Source: Nakamurella panacisegetis (GTDB lineage: Bacteria; Actinomycetota; Actinomycetes; Mycobacteriales; Nakamurellaceae). From it: a stretch of 64,000 nt of DNA. The position numbers were made by a program, and so were the translations under genes. The notes below the pieces were generated by a model, which worked only from the letters and a program-made list of their open reading frames with translations, made no database searches and had not been told where the DNA came from. Below, piece by piece: positions 11,270-19,945 of the stretch. The stretch is taken from assembly GCF_900104535.1 (NCBI RefSeq), contig NZ_LT629710.1, positions 1,984,001-2,048,000 of the forward strand, read 5' to 3'. Each line of letters begins with the position of its first letter. Position 1 is the first letter of the stretch.

Positions 11270-11632
11270 CTAGTTGCCGAAGCTGTAGCGCAGGTTTCCG
11301 TTGATCAGCGTATTGATGCGCTTGCGGAAGTAGCCCAGCTTCGAGTCGTCCGGCCTCGGCTCGTTCAGCAGCAGCATCCAGGTCAGGTCGGTCCCGGCGC
11401 GGGCCGCGTCGTAGGGCAGATCGAATCGGATCTGTGCATCCGGCCGGCTCGGCCACAGGGACGACCACACCAGCATTCTCGGTGGGTCGGCGGACAGGAT
11501 TCTCGGTCGCTGCTCGTCGTCTTCGAGGATCAGCCACGGCCGCGCCGGGTCGTGATCGGGATCGGTCAGGGCGTCGAAGATGATGTGCGGAGGCGCCGGC
11601 TGATTGCGCCGCCGTCGCCCACCCTCGATCAT
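11270..11632 (-). CDS. SRPBCC-like small protein, function unknown
   Basis: This 120-residue protein has the START/SRPBCC-like pattern of a short actinobacterial family: an N-terminal basic RRRRNQPAPPHIIFDALTDP, a PRMLVWSSLWPSRPDAQIRFDLP strand pair, and a C-terminal helix FRKRINTLINGNLRYSFG. Members are predicted ligand-binding helix-grip folds of unknown substrate. It is convergent with katG, separated from it by the terminator, and lies downstream of a frame-disrupted membrane gene on the same strand. No catalytic residues can be assigned. Confidence 0.7.
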   Translation of the reverse strand: MIEGGRRRRNQPAPPHIIFDALTDPDHDPARPWLILEDDEQRPRILSADPPRMLVWSSLWPSRPDAQIRFDLPYDAARAGTDLTWMLLLNEPRPDDSKLGYFRKRINTLINGNLRYSFGN

Positions 11633-11694
11633 CGGGCGAGCTTAACCGGGCGCGACCGGGCGGGCGAGCGGAATTCCGCGGGCCGGATCGGTGG

Positions 11695-12063
11695 CTACCC
11701 GCCGGTCCGGGCCGACCGGGCCACGAGCGGCACGTGCACGGCGGCGGTCAACGCGACGAGAATGCCGACGATCCCGACGACGATCGCCCGTCGTGCCCGT
11801 CGGGGACAGGGCCGCACCGTCGGGGACACCGGTGTGGCTGAGCAGGATCACCGCCTCCGGCACCGCCAGCAGGGCCATGACGATGGGCAGCGCCCGGTCG
11901 CGGGGGCGTAGGACGGCGGCCCCAGGAGGATGACCACCTCGGCGATGATCACGACTGTGCCGAGCTGGACGGAGTCGTTGTGCCGATTGAGGCCACACAG
12001 GGTCGGCCAGGTCCCGTCCTCGGGGTCGATCCAGTGATGCAGCGGGAAGAACGTGACCACCAC
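11695..12063 (-). pseudogene. Frame-disrupted small membrane protein
   Basis: Three hydrophobic segments of one apparent protein lie in two frames. Frame A from GTG 12063 gives VVTFFPLHHWIDPEDG and VQLGTVVIIAEVVILLG. The next helix, LPIVMALLAVPEAVILLSHTG (about 11905-11840), is in the shifted frame, while frame A meets a stop at 11848. The last helix, AIVVGIVGILVALTAAVHV, with its stop at 11695, is back in frame A. Two compensating indels about 100 nt apart explain this, either by real decay or by sequencing error. The start could lie further upstream, since the frame is open there (RRLLCRLAVFS). It would be a four-helix protein of unknown function just downstream of the DinB-family gene. Confidence 0.55.
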
Positions 12064-12127
12064 GGAGAAGACGGCCAGGCGGCATAGGAGGCGGCGCGGG
12101 AAGCCCGAACTGCGCGGTACGGACCGA

Positions 12128-12658
12128 CTATTCGCCGGTCTGTCCGTCGATCGACTCGCGGAGCAGGTCGGCGTGTCCGTTGTGGCGGGCGTACTCCTCG
12201 ATCATGTGGCAGAGGATCCAGCGCAGGCTGGGGGCCCGCCCGTCCGGCCAGGTTCGGACGGCGAGCTGCCCGAGATCAGGCGCTTCGGTCATCACTGAAC
12301 GAGACCGGGCCACCGCGTCCCGCCACAATCCGTGCAGGTACCCGGGGGGGTCGTCGGTCGACGAGCGCCACTCCCAGTCCGGGTCGGAACTCCAGTCGGC
12401 GGTGTCCCACGGTGGGAGGGGATCGGCACCGGCGAACCACCGGGAGAACCAGTGGTCCTCGACGTAACTGAGGTGCTTGAGCAGCCCGCCCAACGTCATC
12501 GACGACGGCGCGACAGTGGCGCGCAAGTCGGCCGCGTCCAGGCCCTCGCACTTCCAGGCGAGCGTGGCCCGCTGAAATTCCAGGAAGCCCATCAGGGTGT
12601 CCGCCTCGCCCGCGGCGAGCGGGGGCTGCGGGCGGCCCTGCGCGTCGATGTCCGTCAT
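12128..12658 (-). CDS. DinB/DUF664-family protein
   Basis: This 176-residue four-helix-bundle protein belongs to the DinB-like metalloenzyme superfamily (DUF664 group). Characteristic are MGFLEFQRATLAWKCEGL, LLKHLSYVEDHWF (the first metal-ligand His helix) and the C-terminal IEEYARHNGHADLLRE with two His. Relatives in actinobacteria include mycothiol-dependent transferases; a thiol-transfer role is possible but unproven. The start at 12658 (MTDIDAQGRPQ) is preferred over one 11 codons upstream that lacks family-like sequence. It follows the last rhamnosidase gene by 42 nt on the same strand and may be cotranscribed with it. Confidence 0.85.
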   Translation of the reverse strand: MTDIDAQGRPQPPLAAGEADTLMGFLEFQRATLAWKCEGLDAADLRATVAPSSMTLGGLLKHLSYVEDHWFSRWFAGADPLPPWDTADWSSDPDWEWRSSTDDPPGYLHGLWRDAVARSRSVMTEAPDLGQLAVRTWPDGRAPSLRWILCHMIEEYARHNGHADLLRESIDGQTGE

Positions 12659-12700
12659 GCGCCCGGAGTCTACGACCCGAACCCGGTCCATCCCGCGAGG

Positions 12701-15700
12701 TCAGGTGATCGTTCTGACGTCGTCGATCTGGAATCGCGGCTGCCAGGTCTGGGAGCTGCCGACGGCATGCATCGACGCCGAGATCGAGGTGACCGAGTCG
12801 CGTCCGGCGAACCCGGACAGATCGACCGTCAGGGTGGTCCAGCTGTCCGGGTTGATCGGGGCGGTGATCTGCGCGGTGGTGCCGTCGGTAGCGGTGACGA
12901 CGATGGTCCCGGAGTAGCCGGTTGCCCCTGGGGCCCCACCGTAGGCGTCCATCGCCACGGCGAGGGTGGTGGCGCCGGAAAGGTTCAGGGGCGTCGACGG
13001 AGTCACCGAGATCGTGCGCGGGGCGTCAGCCGCGGTTCCGGTGCCGGTGGCCTCCAGCGCCCCACTCCCTTGCTCGGGTCGGCCCGGGCCGTTCGCGAAG
13101 CTGCCGACGGCGGCGACCGACGTGACGTTGGACCCGGCCACCCACCCCTGTGTGCCCGACTCGAAGTCGTACAGAACGGTGGTGCGCTGCAACGAGAATG
13201 GCACGCTGGTGCTGGCCGAGGCCCCGCTGCCGGCGAAGCTCACCTTCAGCGAAGGGGTTCCGCTCGCGGCCTGCGGTGACACGTACGCGTAGATGTCCAC
13301 GGTGCGGCTGATCACCCGCCCGTCGCTCGCGGCGCTGATCCTGGTGGTGGCCGGGCTGACCACCCAGCCGGTGGGGCCGGTGACGGTCAGGCTCCCGGTG
13401 AGGTTGCCGCTCGCGCGGCCGGTCAGGGTGGTGGTCAGGTGCACGGTCGAGCCAGGTGCAACCGACGTCGTATCGGCCGAGGCGGCCAGCGAGACCGTGG
13501 TCCTGACCGCGCTCGTCGGGGTGGCCACCACGGTGTGCTTGCCGGCACCGACGTGGTTGACGATCACGTACCCGTTCTGGAGAGACGCACTGCCGTGCTT
13601 GCCGTCCCACACCGTCCTGCCGTCGACGGTCACCTTCACCGTGTCACCGAAGGTCGGGACCTGCACCGAACCGGACGTGCCCTTGGGTGCAGTGAGCTGC
13701 AGCGAGAATCCGGACCGGCTGTGCTGCCACGACGCGACCAGGTCGCCGTGGGGGGTGGGAACCGTGCCCTCGGCCCAGCTCAGCGAGCCCGGGGTCGGCC
13801 GTGCGGTCCAGGTCGCGTAGCCGCCGGAGGCCGGAGTCAGTCCGAGCACGCTCTGGGTCAGCGAAACCGTTGGACTGCTCGCCCATCCGTGAGCCAGCGA
13901 CGAGAATTGCGACAGGTTGGGCGTCCCGTTGGGCTCGACGTGCTCCCAGAAGGTCGTGCCCGGATCCTGCTGCAGCATCCAGCCCCAGAAGTTCTTGACC
14001 AGCTGTTCGCCCGACTGCCCGACGAGCGGATCGCTTCCGCCTTGAGCCAAGCGGGCATCGACCTCGAAGCCGGACGACAGCGGCGCGTAGAAGGCGGGGA
14101 GGGATGCCGGCGCAGTGGCGACCGGCACGGTGAGCGAACCGAGGGTGGACCAGTTGTGAGCGCGCAGATAGGCCAGCGCACTGGTCGCCCGCGTGCCGGT
14201 GGCCACACCGGTGAGGACCGCGGTCGCGTTGGCGTCCTGCGGATACGAGTCGGGCGTCTCCCGTGAATAGCGGTACGCGCCGGCCGCCGGATCCCAGAGC
14301 TGGGCGTTGATCGCGGCGCTGACCGTCCTCGCCGTGGTGGCGTAGGTCGTGGCCGAACTGTTGTCGCCCATCACTTTCGCCAGTGATGCGGCCTGCTGGA
14401 GATTCCGGACGTAGAGGGCGTTGATGTAGGTCTCGTGCCCGCAATCGGTGTAGCCGTAATGGCCGCAGGAATTCGCCGCGCCGAACGAGATGAGACCCTG
14501 CGGGTCCTGCTGCCGCACCGACTCCAGCCAGGCCATGGCCTTCTGCACGGCTGGCCACCACTTCGTCAGGAATGCCTTGTCGCCGGTGTACATCCAGTTC
14601 TGCTGCATGTTGTTGACGAACCACGTGACGTATTCGCCGTAGGTGCGTTCCTCGCCGGTGTTGTGACCGCCGACCAGACTCTCGGCCGGTACGTACCCAT
14701 CGGCCAACTGCTGGGAGGCCAACGATGCCAATGAGTTCTCCACCGCGTCCTTGTCACCGGTCGACAGGTACGTCACCGGGCCTTCCACCGCCAGGTCGCC
14801 CTGCCAGACGATGCGGTCGCGTTTGCCGCCGTCGTAGATGACCTCCTTGGTCGGGTCGGCCCCGGGGACGACGGCATTGGAGGAGTCGGCCTCACCGTCC
14901 ACGTACGGCCACGACTTCGCGGTGTTCGCGGCCCCGGTGTCGAGCTGGGTGGTGTACGCCCCGGCGTACCAGATCTTGTTCACAGTGTCGTCGCTGGACA
15001 GGAAGTGGCCGGCATAGTTCCGCAGGTCCGTCTGGGCCGGGGCCGCCGTGAAGGTCACCGTGACGCCGTCGACGTCGACCCAACCGGGTCCGTCCAGGAA
15101 CAGGGTCAGGTAGCGGAAGCCGCCGCGCAGCACCTTGTCCGTCGCCGTCCCCGGGAGCGTGGCCGGGATGTCCAACTGGTGCGAGTCGCTGTCGTAGGTG
15201 TAGCCGACCCCGGGGAAACCGTTGAAGATGTTCGCCGTGTCGCAGCCGGGAGCCACGTTGCCCTCACCGTTGTTCTCGGAGCCGGTCAACGCCAGGTACG
15301 CCAACGACTCCGAGAAGCAGGCGTGCAGCGCCGGCCTCGGATTGGACGCGGCCAGGATGCGGACGTTGGCCAATCCACCGACGTCCTGTCCGAGATCGAC
15401 CGTGAGCAGCGGAGAACCGGTGCGGTTGCCAGTGCTGGTGAGCCGGACCGACTTGCCATCGACGGCCAACGCGTTGGTCGCCGGCCCGGTGATCGATCCG
15501 GACCGGGCCAAGGCGTGCACCACGGCTGTCGGCTTGATGGTCCGGGAGGCCGGGCTGTCGACATACTGCTGCCACTTCCCGGGTTGGGGACCGGTGACGG
15601 CGGCGGCGGCCGGCTGGATCGCGTCGGCGGCTGCGGTCGCTGCGGCACTCGGGCTCACCGCGCCGGCGGCCAGCAGGACGCCGGCGGACAGCGTGACGAG

Positions 15701-15721
15701 CAACGGTCGGATTCGCATCAT
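12701..15721 (-). CDS. Secreted GH78-like alpha-L-rhamnosidase (1006 aa)
   Basis: A signal peptide (about 1-30, ending PSAAATA) directs export. A beta-sandwich region to about 240 is followed by the (alpha/alpha)6-barrel typical of GH78, starting at FLSSDDTVNKIWYAGAYTTQ, with the signature KRDRIVWQGD around residue 300. In canonical GH78 enzymes this reads RDERLGWTGD; here the catalytic-acid Glu aligns with Asp. Further C-terminal come a Greek-key domain (WAEGTVPTPHGDLVASW), an NPCBM/NEW3-like Ig domain and a galactose-binding-like module (LYDFESGTQGWVAG). Family enzymes release terminal alpha-L-rhamnose from glycosides or polysaccharides. It sits 27 nt after a diverged paralogue, so the two probably arose by tandem duplication and are cotranscribed. 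Confidence 0.85.
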   Translation of the reverse strand: MMRIRPLLVTLSAGVLLAAGAVSPSAAATAAADAIQPAAAAVTGPQPGKWQQYVDSPASRTIKPTAVVHALARSGSITGPATNALAVDGKSVRLTSTGNRTGSPLLTVDLGQDVGGLANVRILAASNPRPALHACFSESLAYLALTGSENNGEGNVAPGCDTANIFNGFPGVGYTYDSDSHQLDIPATLPGTATDKVLRGGFRYLTLFLDGPGWVDVDGVTVTFTAAPAQTDLRNYAGHFLSSDDTVNKIWYAGAYTTQLDTGAANTAKSWPYVDGEADSSNAVVPGADPTKEVIYDGGKRDRIVWQGDLAVEGPVTYLSTGDKDAVENSLASLASQQLADGYVPAESLVGGHNTGEERTYGEYVTWFVNNMQQNWMYTGDKAFLTKWWPAVQKAMAWLESVRQQDPQGLISFGAANSCGHYGYTDCGHETYINALYVRNLQQAASLAKVMGDNSSATTYATTARTVSAAINAQLWDPAAGAYRYSRETPDSYPQDANATAVLTGVATGTRATSALAYLRAHNWSTLGSLTVPVATAPASLPAFYAPLSSGFEVDARLAQGGSDPLVGQSGEQLVKNFWGWMLQQDPGTTFWEHVEPNGTPNLSQFSSLAHGWASSPTVSLTQSVLGLTPASGGYATWTARPTPGSLSWAEGTVPTPHGDLVASWQHSRSGFSLQLTAPKGTSGSVQVPTFGDTVKVTVDGRTVWDGKHGSASLQNGYVIVNHVGAGKHTVVATPTSAVRTTVSLAASADTTSVAPGSTVHLTTTLTGRASGNLTGSLTVTGPTGWVVSPATTRISAASDGRVISRTVDIYAYVSPQAASGTPSLKVSFAGSGASASTSVPFSLQRTTVLYDFESGTQGWVAGSNVTSVAAVGSFANGPGRPEQGSGALEATGTGTAADAPRTISVTPSTPLNLSGATTLAVAMDAYGGAPGATGYSGTIVVTATDGTTAQITAPINPDSWTTLTVDLSGFAGRDSVTSISASMHAVGSSQTWQPRFQIDDVRTIT

Positions 15722-15748
15722 GGCAGGGGCTCCCGGTTGATCTTCAGG

Positions 15749-18328
15749 TCAGGAAGTGGTGATGACGGAGGTGCCGTGCAGGCCGGTCAGGACGAGATCG
15801 GTGCCGCTGCGGCTGACCGTTCCCGTAGCGGCGCCGGCGACGGCGTGCCCGGCCCGGTAGACGGTGTTGCCGCCGACGACGACCGTGCCGGTGCCGGCGG
15901 GCAGGACGATCCGGTAGGTGCTGCCGGTGGGTGCGGTGACGGCGATCTGGAAGCTCTGACCGGTCTGGCGCCAGGCGGCCTGGATCGCCCCCTGCGGTGT
16001 CGGCACGGTGCCCTCGGCCCAGGTGACGCCACCGGCCGGTCGCGGAGCGATCTGGAAGGTGGCGAACCCACCGCTGGTCGGCGTCACTCCGAGCAACTGG
16101 TTGGTCAGGTAGGCCGTCGGCCCGGTGCCCCAGCCGTGTGCCATCGACGTGTACGAGCCCAGCCCGAGACCGCCGGTGGGGGAGACGGTTTCCCACAACG
16201 TGCCGGCGGTGTCGCCGGTGAGCATGTGCGCCCAGGTCCGCCGGAGGTCGGAGATCGCCTGGGTATCTCCAGCCGACGTTCCGAGGGCCGAGTCGGCGAG
16301 CAGTTCCTGGTAGGACACGAACGGGCTGATCACGTTGGACACGCTGTTGTTGTCGGCGCTGTCCACGGCGAGTTCACCGTTCGGAGTGCCGAGCGTCTTG
16401 TGCACGAAGGCCAGCGCGCGGGTGGCCCGGTCGCCGGTGGCGATCCCGGCCACGACCGCCATGGCGTTGCCGTCCAGCGGGTGCGCGGCGCTGTTCGGCA
16501 GTACGCGGTAGGCGCCGGCGGTGTCGTCCCACAGGGTCGCGTTGACCGCCGCGGCGGTCTGGCTGGCCCGGGTGGTGTAGCTGGTTGCGGCCGAGGAGTC
16601 CTCCTCGACGGCGGCCGCGGCCGCCGCGTCCTGCAGAGCCAGGGCGTAGACGGCGTTGTCGTAGGTCTCCTGTCCCGATTCGCCGTAACCCCAGTGCCCG
16701 TTGGTCGAGCCGGACACGTTCCACAAGTGGTCGCTGCCGACCTGCGTGGCGAACCAGGCGAGATTGCCCTTCATCGCGGAGTAGTAGCTGTCCAGAAAGC
16801 TGCGGTCACCCGTGTAGAGGTAGTAGTTCCAGTAGTTGTGGACCCACCAGGCCGCGTACTCGCCCCACGCCGACTGGAAGCCGGCCGGCGCCGGCAGGTA
16901 CACGCCGGGGATCTCGCCGTTCGGGAACGGGTGGTCGCCGAACCATTCGATGCTGTTCTGCACGGCCTGTCCGCGGCCGGTGGTCAGCAGCGACACCGGG
17001 CCCGAGACGACGTTGTCGCCGCCCCAGTCGAGCCGGTCCCGCTTGGCGCCGTCGGACAGGAAACTGGTGCCCTTGGCGACGGTGACGTTGTTGGCCACCG
17101 GGCCCGGCTGGGCCGGGTACGGGCGCCCGGTGTTCGACGCGATGGTCGCCAGTTGGGTGGTGTAGGCACCGGAGTACCAGAGCTTGTTGAGCGTGGTGTC
17201 GCTGGAGAGGAAGGCACCCTGGTAGTTCCGCAGATCGGGGTTGTCCGGGTCGGCGGTGAAATGCAGGGTCAGGTTCGAGACCGCCAATTCACCCGGGGTG
17301 TCGAGGAAGACCATGAGGTAGCGGAAGCCGCCACGAATCACCGAATCGTTGACGGCGCTCCTACCGGGCGCCGGTTGGAAGAAGTGGGTTTCGGTGGCGA
17401 CGCCGCTCGGATCCTGGCTGAAATCGGACTGCGTGGTGAGGAATTGGGTCGACTCGCTGAACGCCACGCCGACCTTTGGTGATCCCGAGCGGCTGTCGGC
17501 GTTGAAACTGATGGTGCCGGCGACGTCCTTCCCGAAGTCGTAGATGACGTAGGGCTTGCCGAAGATGTCCGACTTCAACACGGTGCTGCCGGTGGTCAAC
17601 GCCCCCTTGGGGTTCGTCACCGATCCGCCGAACGGTGCCTGGGCGGCACCGGCCGTCGCGGAATCCCAGACGCCGGCGATCTGCGCGCCGTCACCGGGGG
17701 CGGCGGTGTTGCGGAACGTCAGCCGGTAGGTGCCATCGGCGGCGATGTACTTCGCCGGCACGGTGAACGAGTAGTGCTCCAGACCGATCGCGCGACCGCC
17801 GAACGCGTAGTCCGCGGACGTCGGCCGGCGGGTGTGGACCACCGTGTTGCCGACCAGCACGTCATAGCTCGATGAAGCGCTGCCGGCCTCTTCGACTCGG
17901 ACGGTCTGAGTGCCTTTTCCGCTGCCGTGCAGCAGGTATGAGAAGCTGGCATCCGGATCGGTACCACTGCGGCGAACCGGGGCGCCGTCGACCGTGATCA
18001 CACTGGACCCGGCGCCGATGGTCTGCAGCGCATGCGCGGACAGCTCGGAGGTGGAGGACGCGGCGGAGACGTAGTCGGCCAGCAGGCCGGTGCTCTCGGT
18101 GGTCGCGGTGGGATGCAGGGTGCGCGACGCGGGCGAGAGGTTGTAACTCTGCGCCGTGCTGATGGCCGGTAGCCCGAGGAGGCCGCCGACCGTGGCCGCC
18201 GCCGTGGCGGGGCTCCGGTGAGCCGTCGTGACCGATGTCGCCGCCACTGTTCCGACGAGAATGACGGCCACCGATCCCACGGTCGCCAGGCTGGCTCGGA
18301 AATGGTGTCGTGTCCAGTTTCGCATCAT
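15749..18328 (-). CDS. Secreted GH78-like alpha-L-rhamnosidase (859 aa)
   Basis: This is a paralogue of the downstream 1006-residue protein: they share FRYL-FLD-PG, DLRNYQGAFLSSDTTLNKLWYSGAYTTQ in part, and the signature KRDRLDWGGD, again with Asp where canonical GH78 has the catalytic Glu. The start at 18328 (MMRNWTRHHF) has AGAGGA 5 nt upstream; a start 12 codons earlier lacks such a site. A signal-anchor or signal peptide occupies about 12-45. An extra N-terminal beta domain (about 60-250, FRNTAAPGDGAQIAGVWD) resembles carbohydrate-binding sandwiches. It lacks the Ig and C-terminal binding modules of its neighbour and ends after the Greek-key domain. A 258-nt AT-richer gap upstream may hold its own promoter. 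Confidence 0.85.
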   Translation of the reverse strand: MMRNWTRHHFRASLATVGSVAVILVGTVAATSVTTAHRSPATAAATVGGLLGLPAISTAQSYNLSPASRTLHPTATTESTGLLADYVSAASSTSELSAHALQTIGAGSSVITVDGAPVRRSGTDPDASFSYLLHGSGKGTQTVRVEEAGSASSSYDVLVGNTVVHTRRPTSADYAFGGRAIGLEHYSFTVPAKYIAADGTYRLTFRNTAAPGDGAQIAGVWDSATAGAAQAPFGGSVTNPKGALTTGSTVLKSDIFGKPYVIYDFGKDVAGTISFNADSRSGSPKVGVAFSESTQFLTTQSDFSQDPSGVATETHFFQPAPGRSAVNDSVIRGGFRYLMVFLDTPGELAVSNLTLHFTADPDNPDLRNYQGAFLSSDTTLNKLWYSGAYTTQLATIASNTGRPYPAQPGPVANNVTVAKGTSFLSDGAKRDRLDWGGDNVVSGPVSLLTTGRGQAVQNSIEWFGDHPFPNGEIPGVYLPAPAGFQSAWGEYAAWWVHNYWNYYLYTGDRSFLDSYYSAMKGNLAWFATQVGSDHLWNVSGSTNGHWGYGESGQETYDNAVYALALQDAAAAAAVEEDSSAATSYTTRASQTAAAVNATLWDDTAGAYRVLPNSAAHPLDGNAMAVVAGIATGDRATRALAFVHKTLGTPNGELAVDSADNNSVSNVISPFVSYQELLADSALGTSAGDTQAISDLRRTWAHMLTGDTAGTLWETVSPTGGLGLGSYTSMAHGWGTGPTAYLTNQLLGVTPTSGGFATFQIAPRPAGGVTWAEGTVPTPQGAIQAAWRQTGQSFQIAVTAPTGSTYRIVLPAGTGTVVVGGNTVYRAGHAVAGAATGTVSRSGTDLVLTGLHGTSVITTS

Positions 18329-18586
18329 TGCGGTCCTCTCGATCGAACGGGCCGGCCGGGCCAACGTTCATCAGCGCCCCCGGCGGGAAAACGTGAGAAA
18401 TCAACCACATTTTGGCATGAATGACGAGCAACTCATCGTGCAGTCGCAACCGGGCGGGTGTCAAGGATTCAGGCGATATTTCGCGCTGCGAAAACCGATA
18501 TTCTTCGAATGCAAATGTCCCGCTTTCGGCGCCGCGGCGATCTCTGCGGGTTTGACCGAGACAAAAATGGGTAAGCCGATTGCCAA

Positions 18587-19945
18587 TCAGCGAAGGACCT
18601 TGACGGTGGCTTTCCAGGTCGACGCGGCCAGCAGGGTCGAGCCGCGATAGGCGAGAGTCACCGTGTAGGTCCCGGCCGCGAGGTGGGGCAGGGTTGCGGT
18701 GGCCTTGCCTTGGTTCAGGCGGACAGTCGTGGTCGTGACGGTGCGGCCTCCGGCGGTCACCCGGACCGTCACCACTCCGACGGCTGTGGTCCCGGACGGT
18801 TTGGAGGTGGCGGTGATCGCCACTGTGGCCTTGGTGGTCGTGGTGATCCTGGCCGGCGTGAACTTGCCCTTGACCGTGGTGGCCGCCTTGACCACGACGA
18901 GCCTGGTGCTCGCCGTCGAGGTGTTCACGGAGGCATCGCCGATGTAGGTGGCGGTCAGGGTGTGGGTTCCGACCGCCACGTGGATCGGCAGTGTGATCAC
19001 GGCGGTGCCGGCGGCCAGGCGACCGGTTCCGACGGTGGTCCGGCCGTCCTTGATGGTGACGGTTCCGGTGGGGCCCACGCCGGTGGCGGTGACCTTGACG
19101 GTGACCTTGTTCGTCGAGCCGTAGGCGACCTTGGCCGCGGACAACGTGATCTTGGTCGTCGAGGCGGCCTTGGTGACGGTCAGAGCGAGGGTGTCGGCCG
19201 ATTCCGCGTAGGTCGCGTTGCCGCTGTAGGCGACCTTCAGGGTGTGGGGCCCGGGGCGGAAGGCGCTGCCCCTGACGGACACGGTGGCTCGGCCTCCGAC
19301 CAGGGTGGCCTGACCGACCTGCACCCCAGCCGACGTCACCCGAACCGTGCCGGTGGGGGTTGCGCCGGCGCCACCGACCTTGACGTTCAACGGGACCGTC
19401 CCGCCGACGGCCACCGAGCTCCGGCCCAACGAGGCCACGGTGCTGGAACCAAGGAGCGTGACTCCGGCCCTGGGCACCGAGATCTGATGTGCCGCTTCGA
19501 TGTTGCCGGCGTTGTCGACTGCGCGGTAGCTCACCGTCATCGCGGTGGCGCCGACCGGGATCGGGCCGTCGGCGGCGACCCAACCTCCGCCCGGCAGTTC
19601 GTACTGGACCTTCGCGACCCCGGAAGTGTTGTCGTCGGCCGCGAAAGTCAGTGTGCGAGAGGGCGCGTCGAATGTGACGTTCGAAACCGGGGCGGTCCAG
19701 TCGATCTTAGCCGTCCAGCCAACAGGGGCTGAGATGAGCCCCGCTGCGTTCCTCGCCCGGACGCTCGCGGTGTGGGTGCCGTCGGTGGTGAACGGCAGCG
19801 GGGTCGAGAGCTGTGCCCAGTCGGCTCCGTCGATCTGAGCCTGCACGACCGGCTGAGGGTCGCTGGCGTCGGTGGCCGTTGCCGTCAGGGTCACCGGCGT
19901 CGTGTACCAGCCGTTTGTCCCGTTCGGAGTCCCCGGCGTGGTCGC
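18587..19945 (-). repeat. Shared Ig-like C-terminal module, copy A
   Basis: This encodes the OmpL47-like domain plus three Ig-like repeats at the end of the 1745-aa rhamnosidase. It matches copy B (23958-25315) almost throughout at protein level and closely at DNA level, at a constant offset of about 5.37 kb. It is a direct repeat, so it can recombine with copy B. Confidence 0.85.

Noticed and set aside
11642-12085. 147-codon minus-strand frame as a complete gene
   Set aside because: Its start and end are Arg/Pro-rich frame-shifted translation; only the central helix looks real. The disrupted-gene model explains it better.
18479-18510. Short inverted repeats (TTTCGC-GCT-GCGAAA and ATTC-TTC-GAAT) before the 859-aa rhamnosidase
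   Set aside because: Short arms in an AT-richer spacer can arise by chance; no similarity to the main cluster operator. Kept only as a note.
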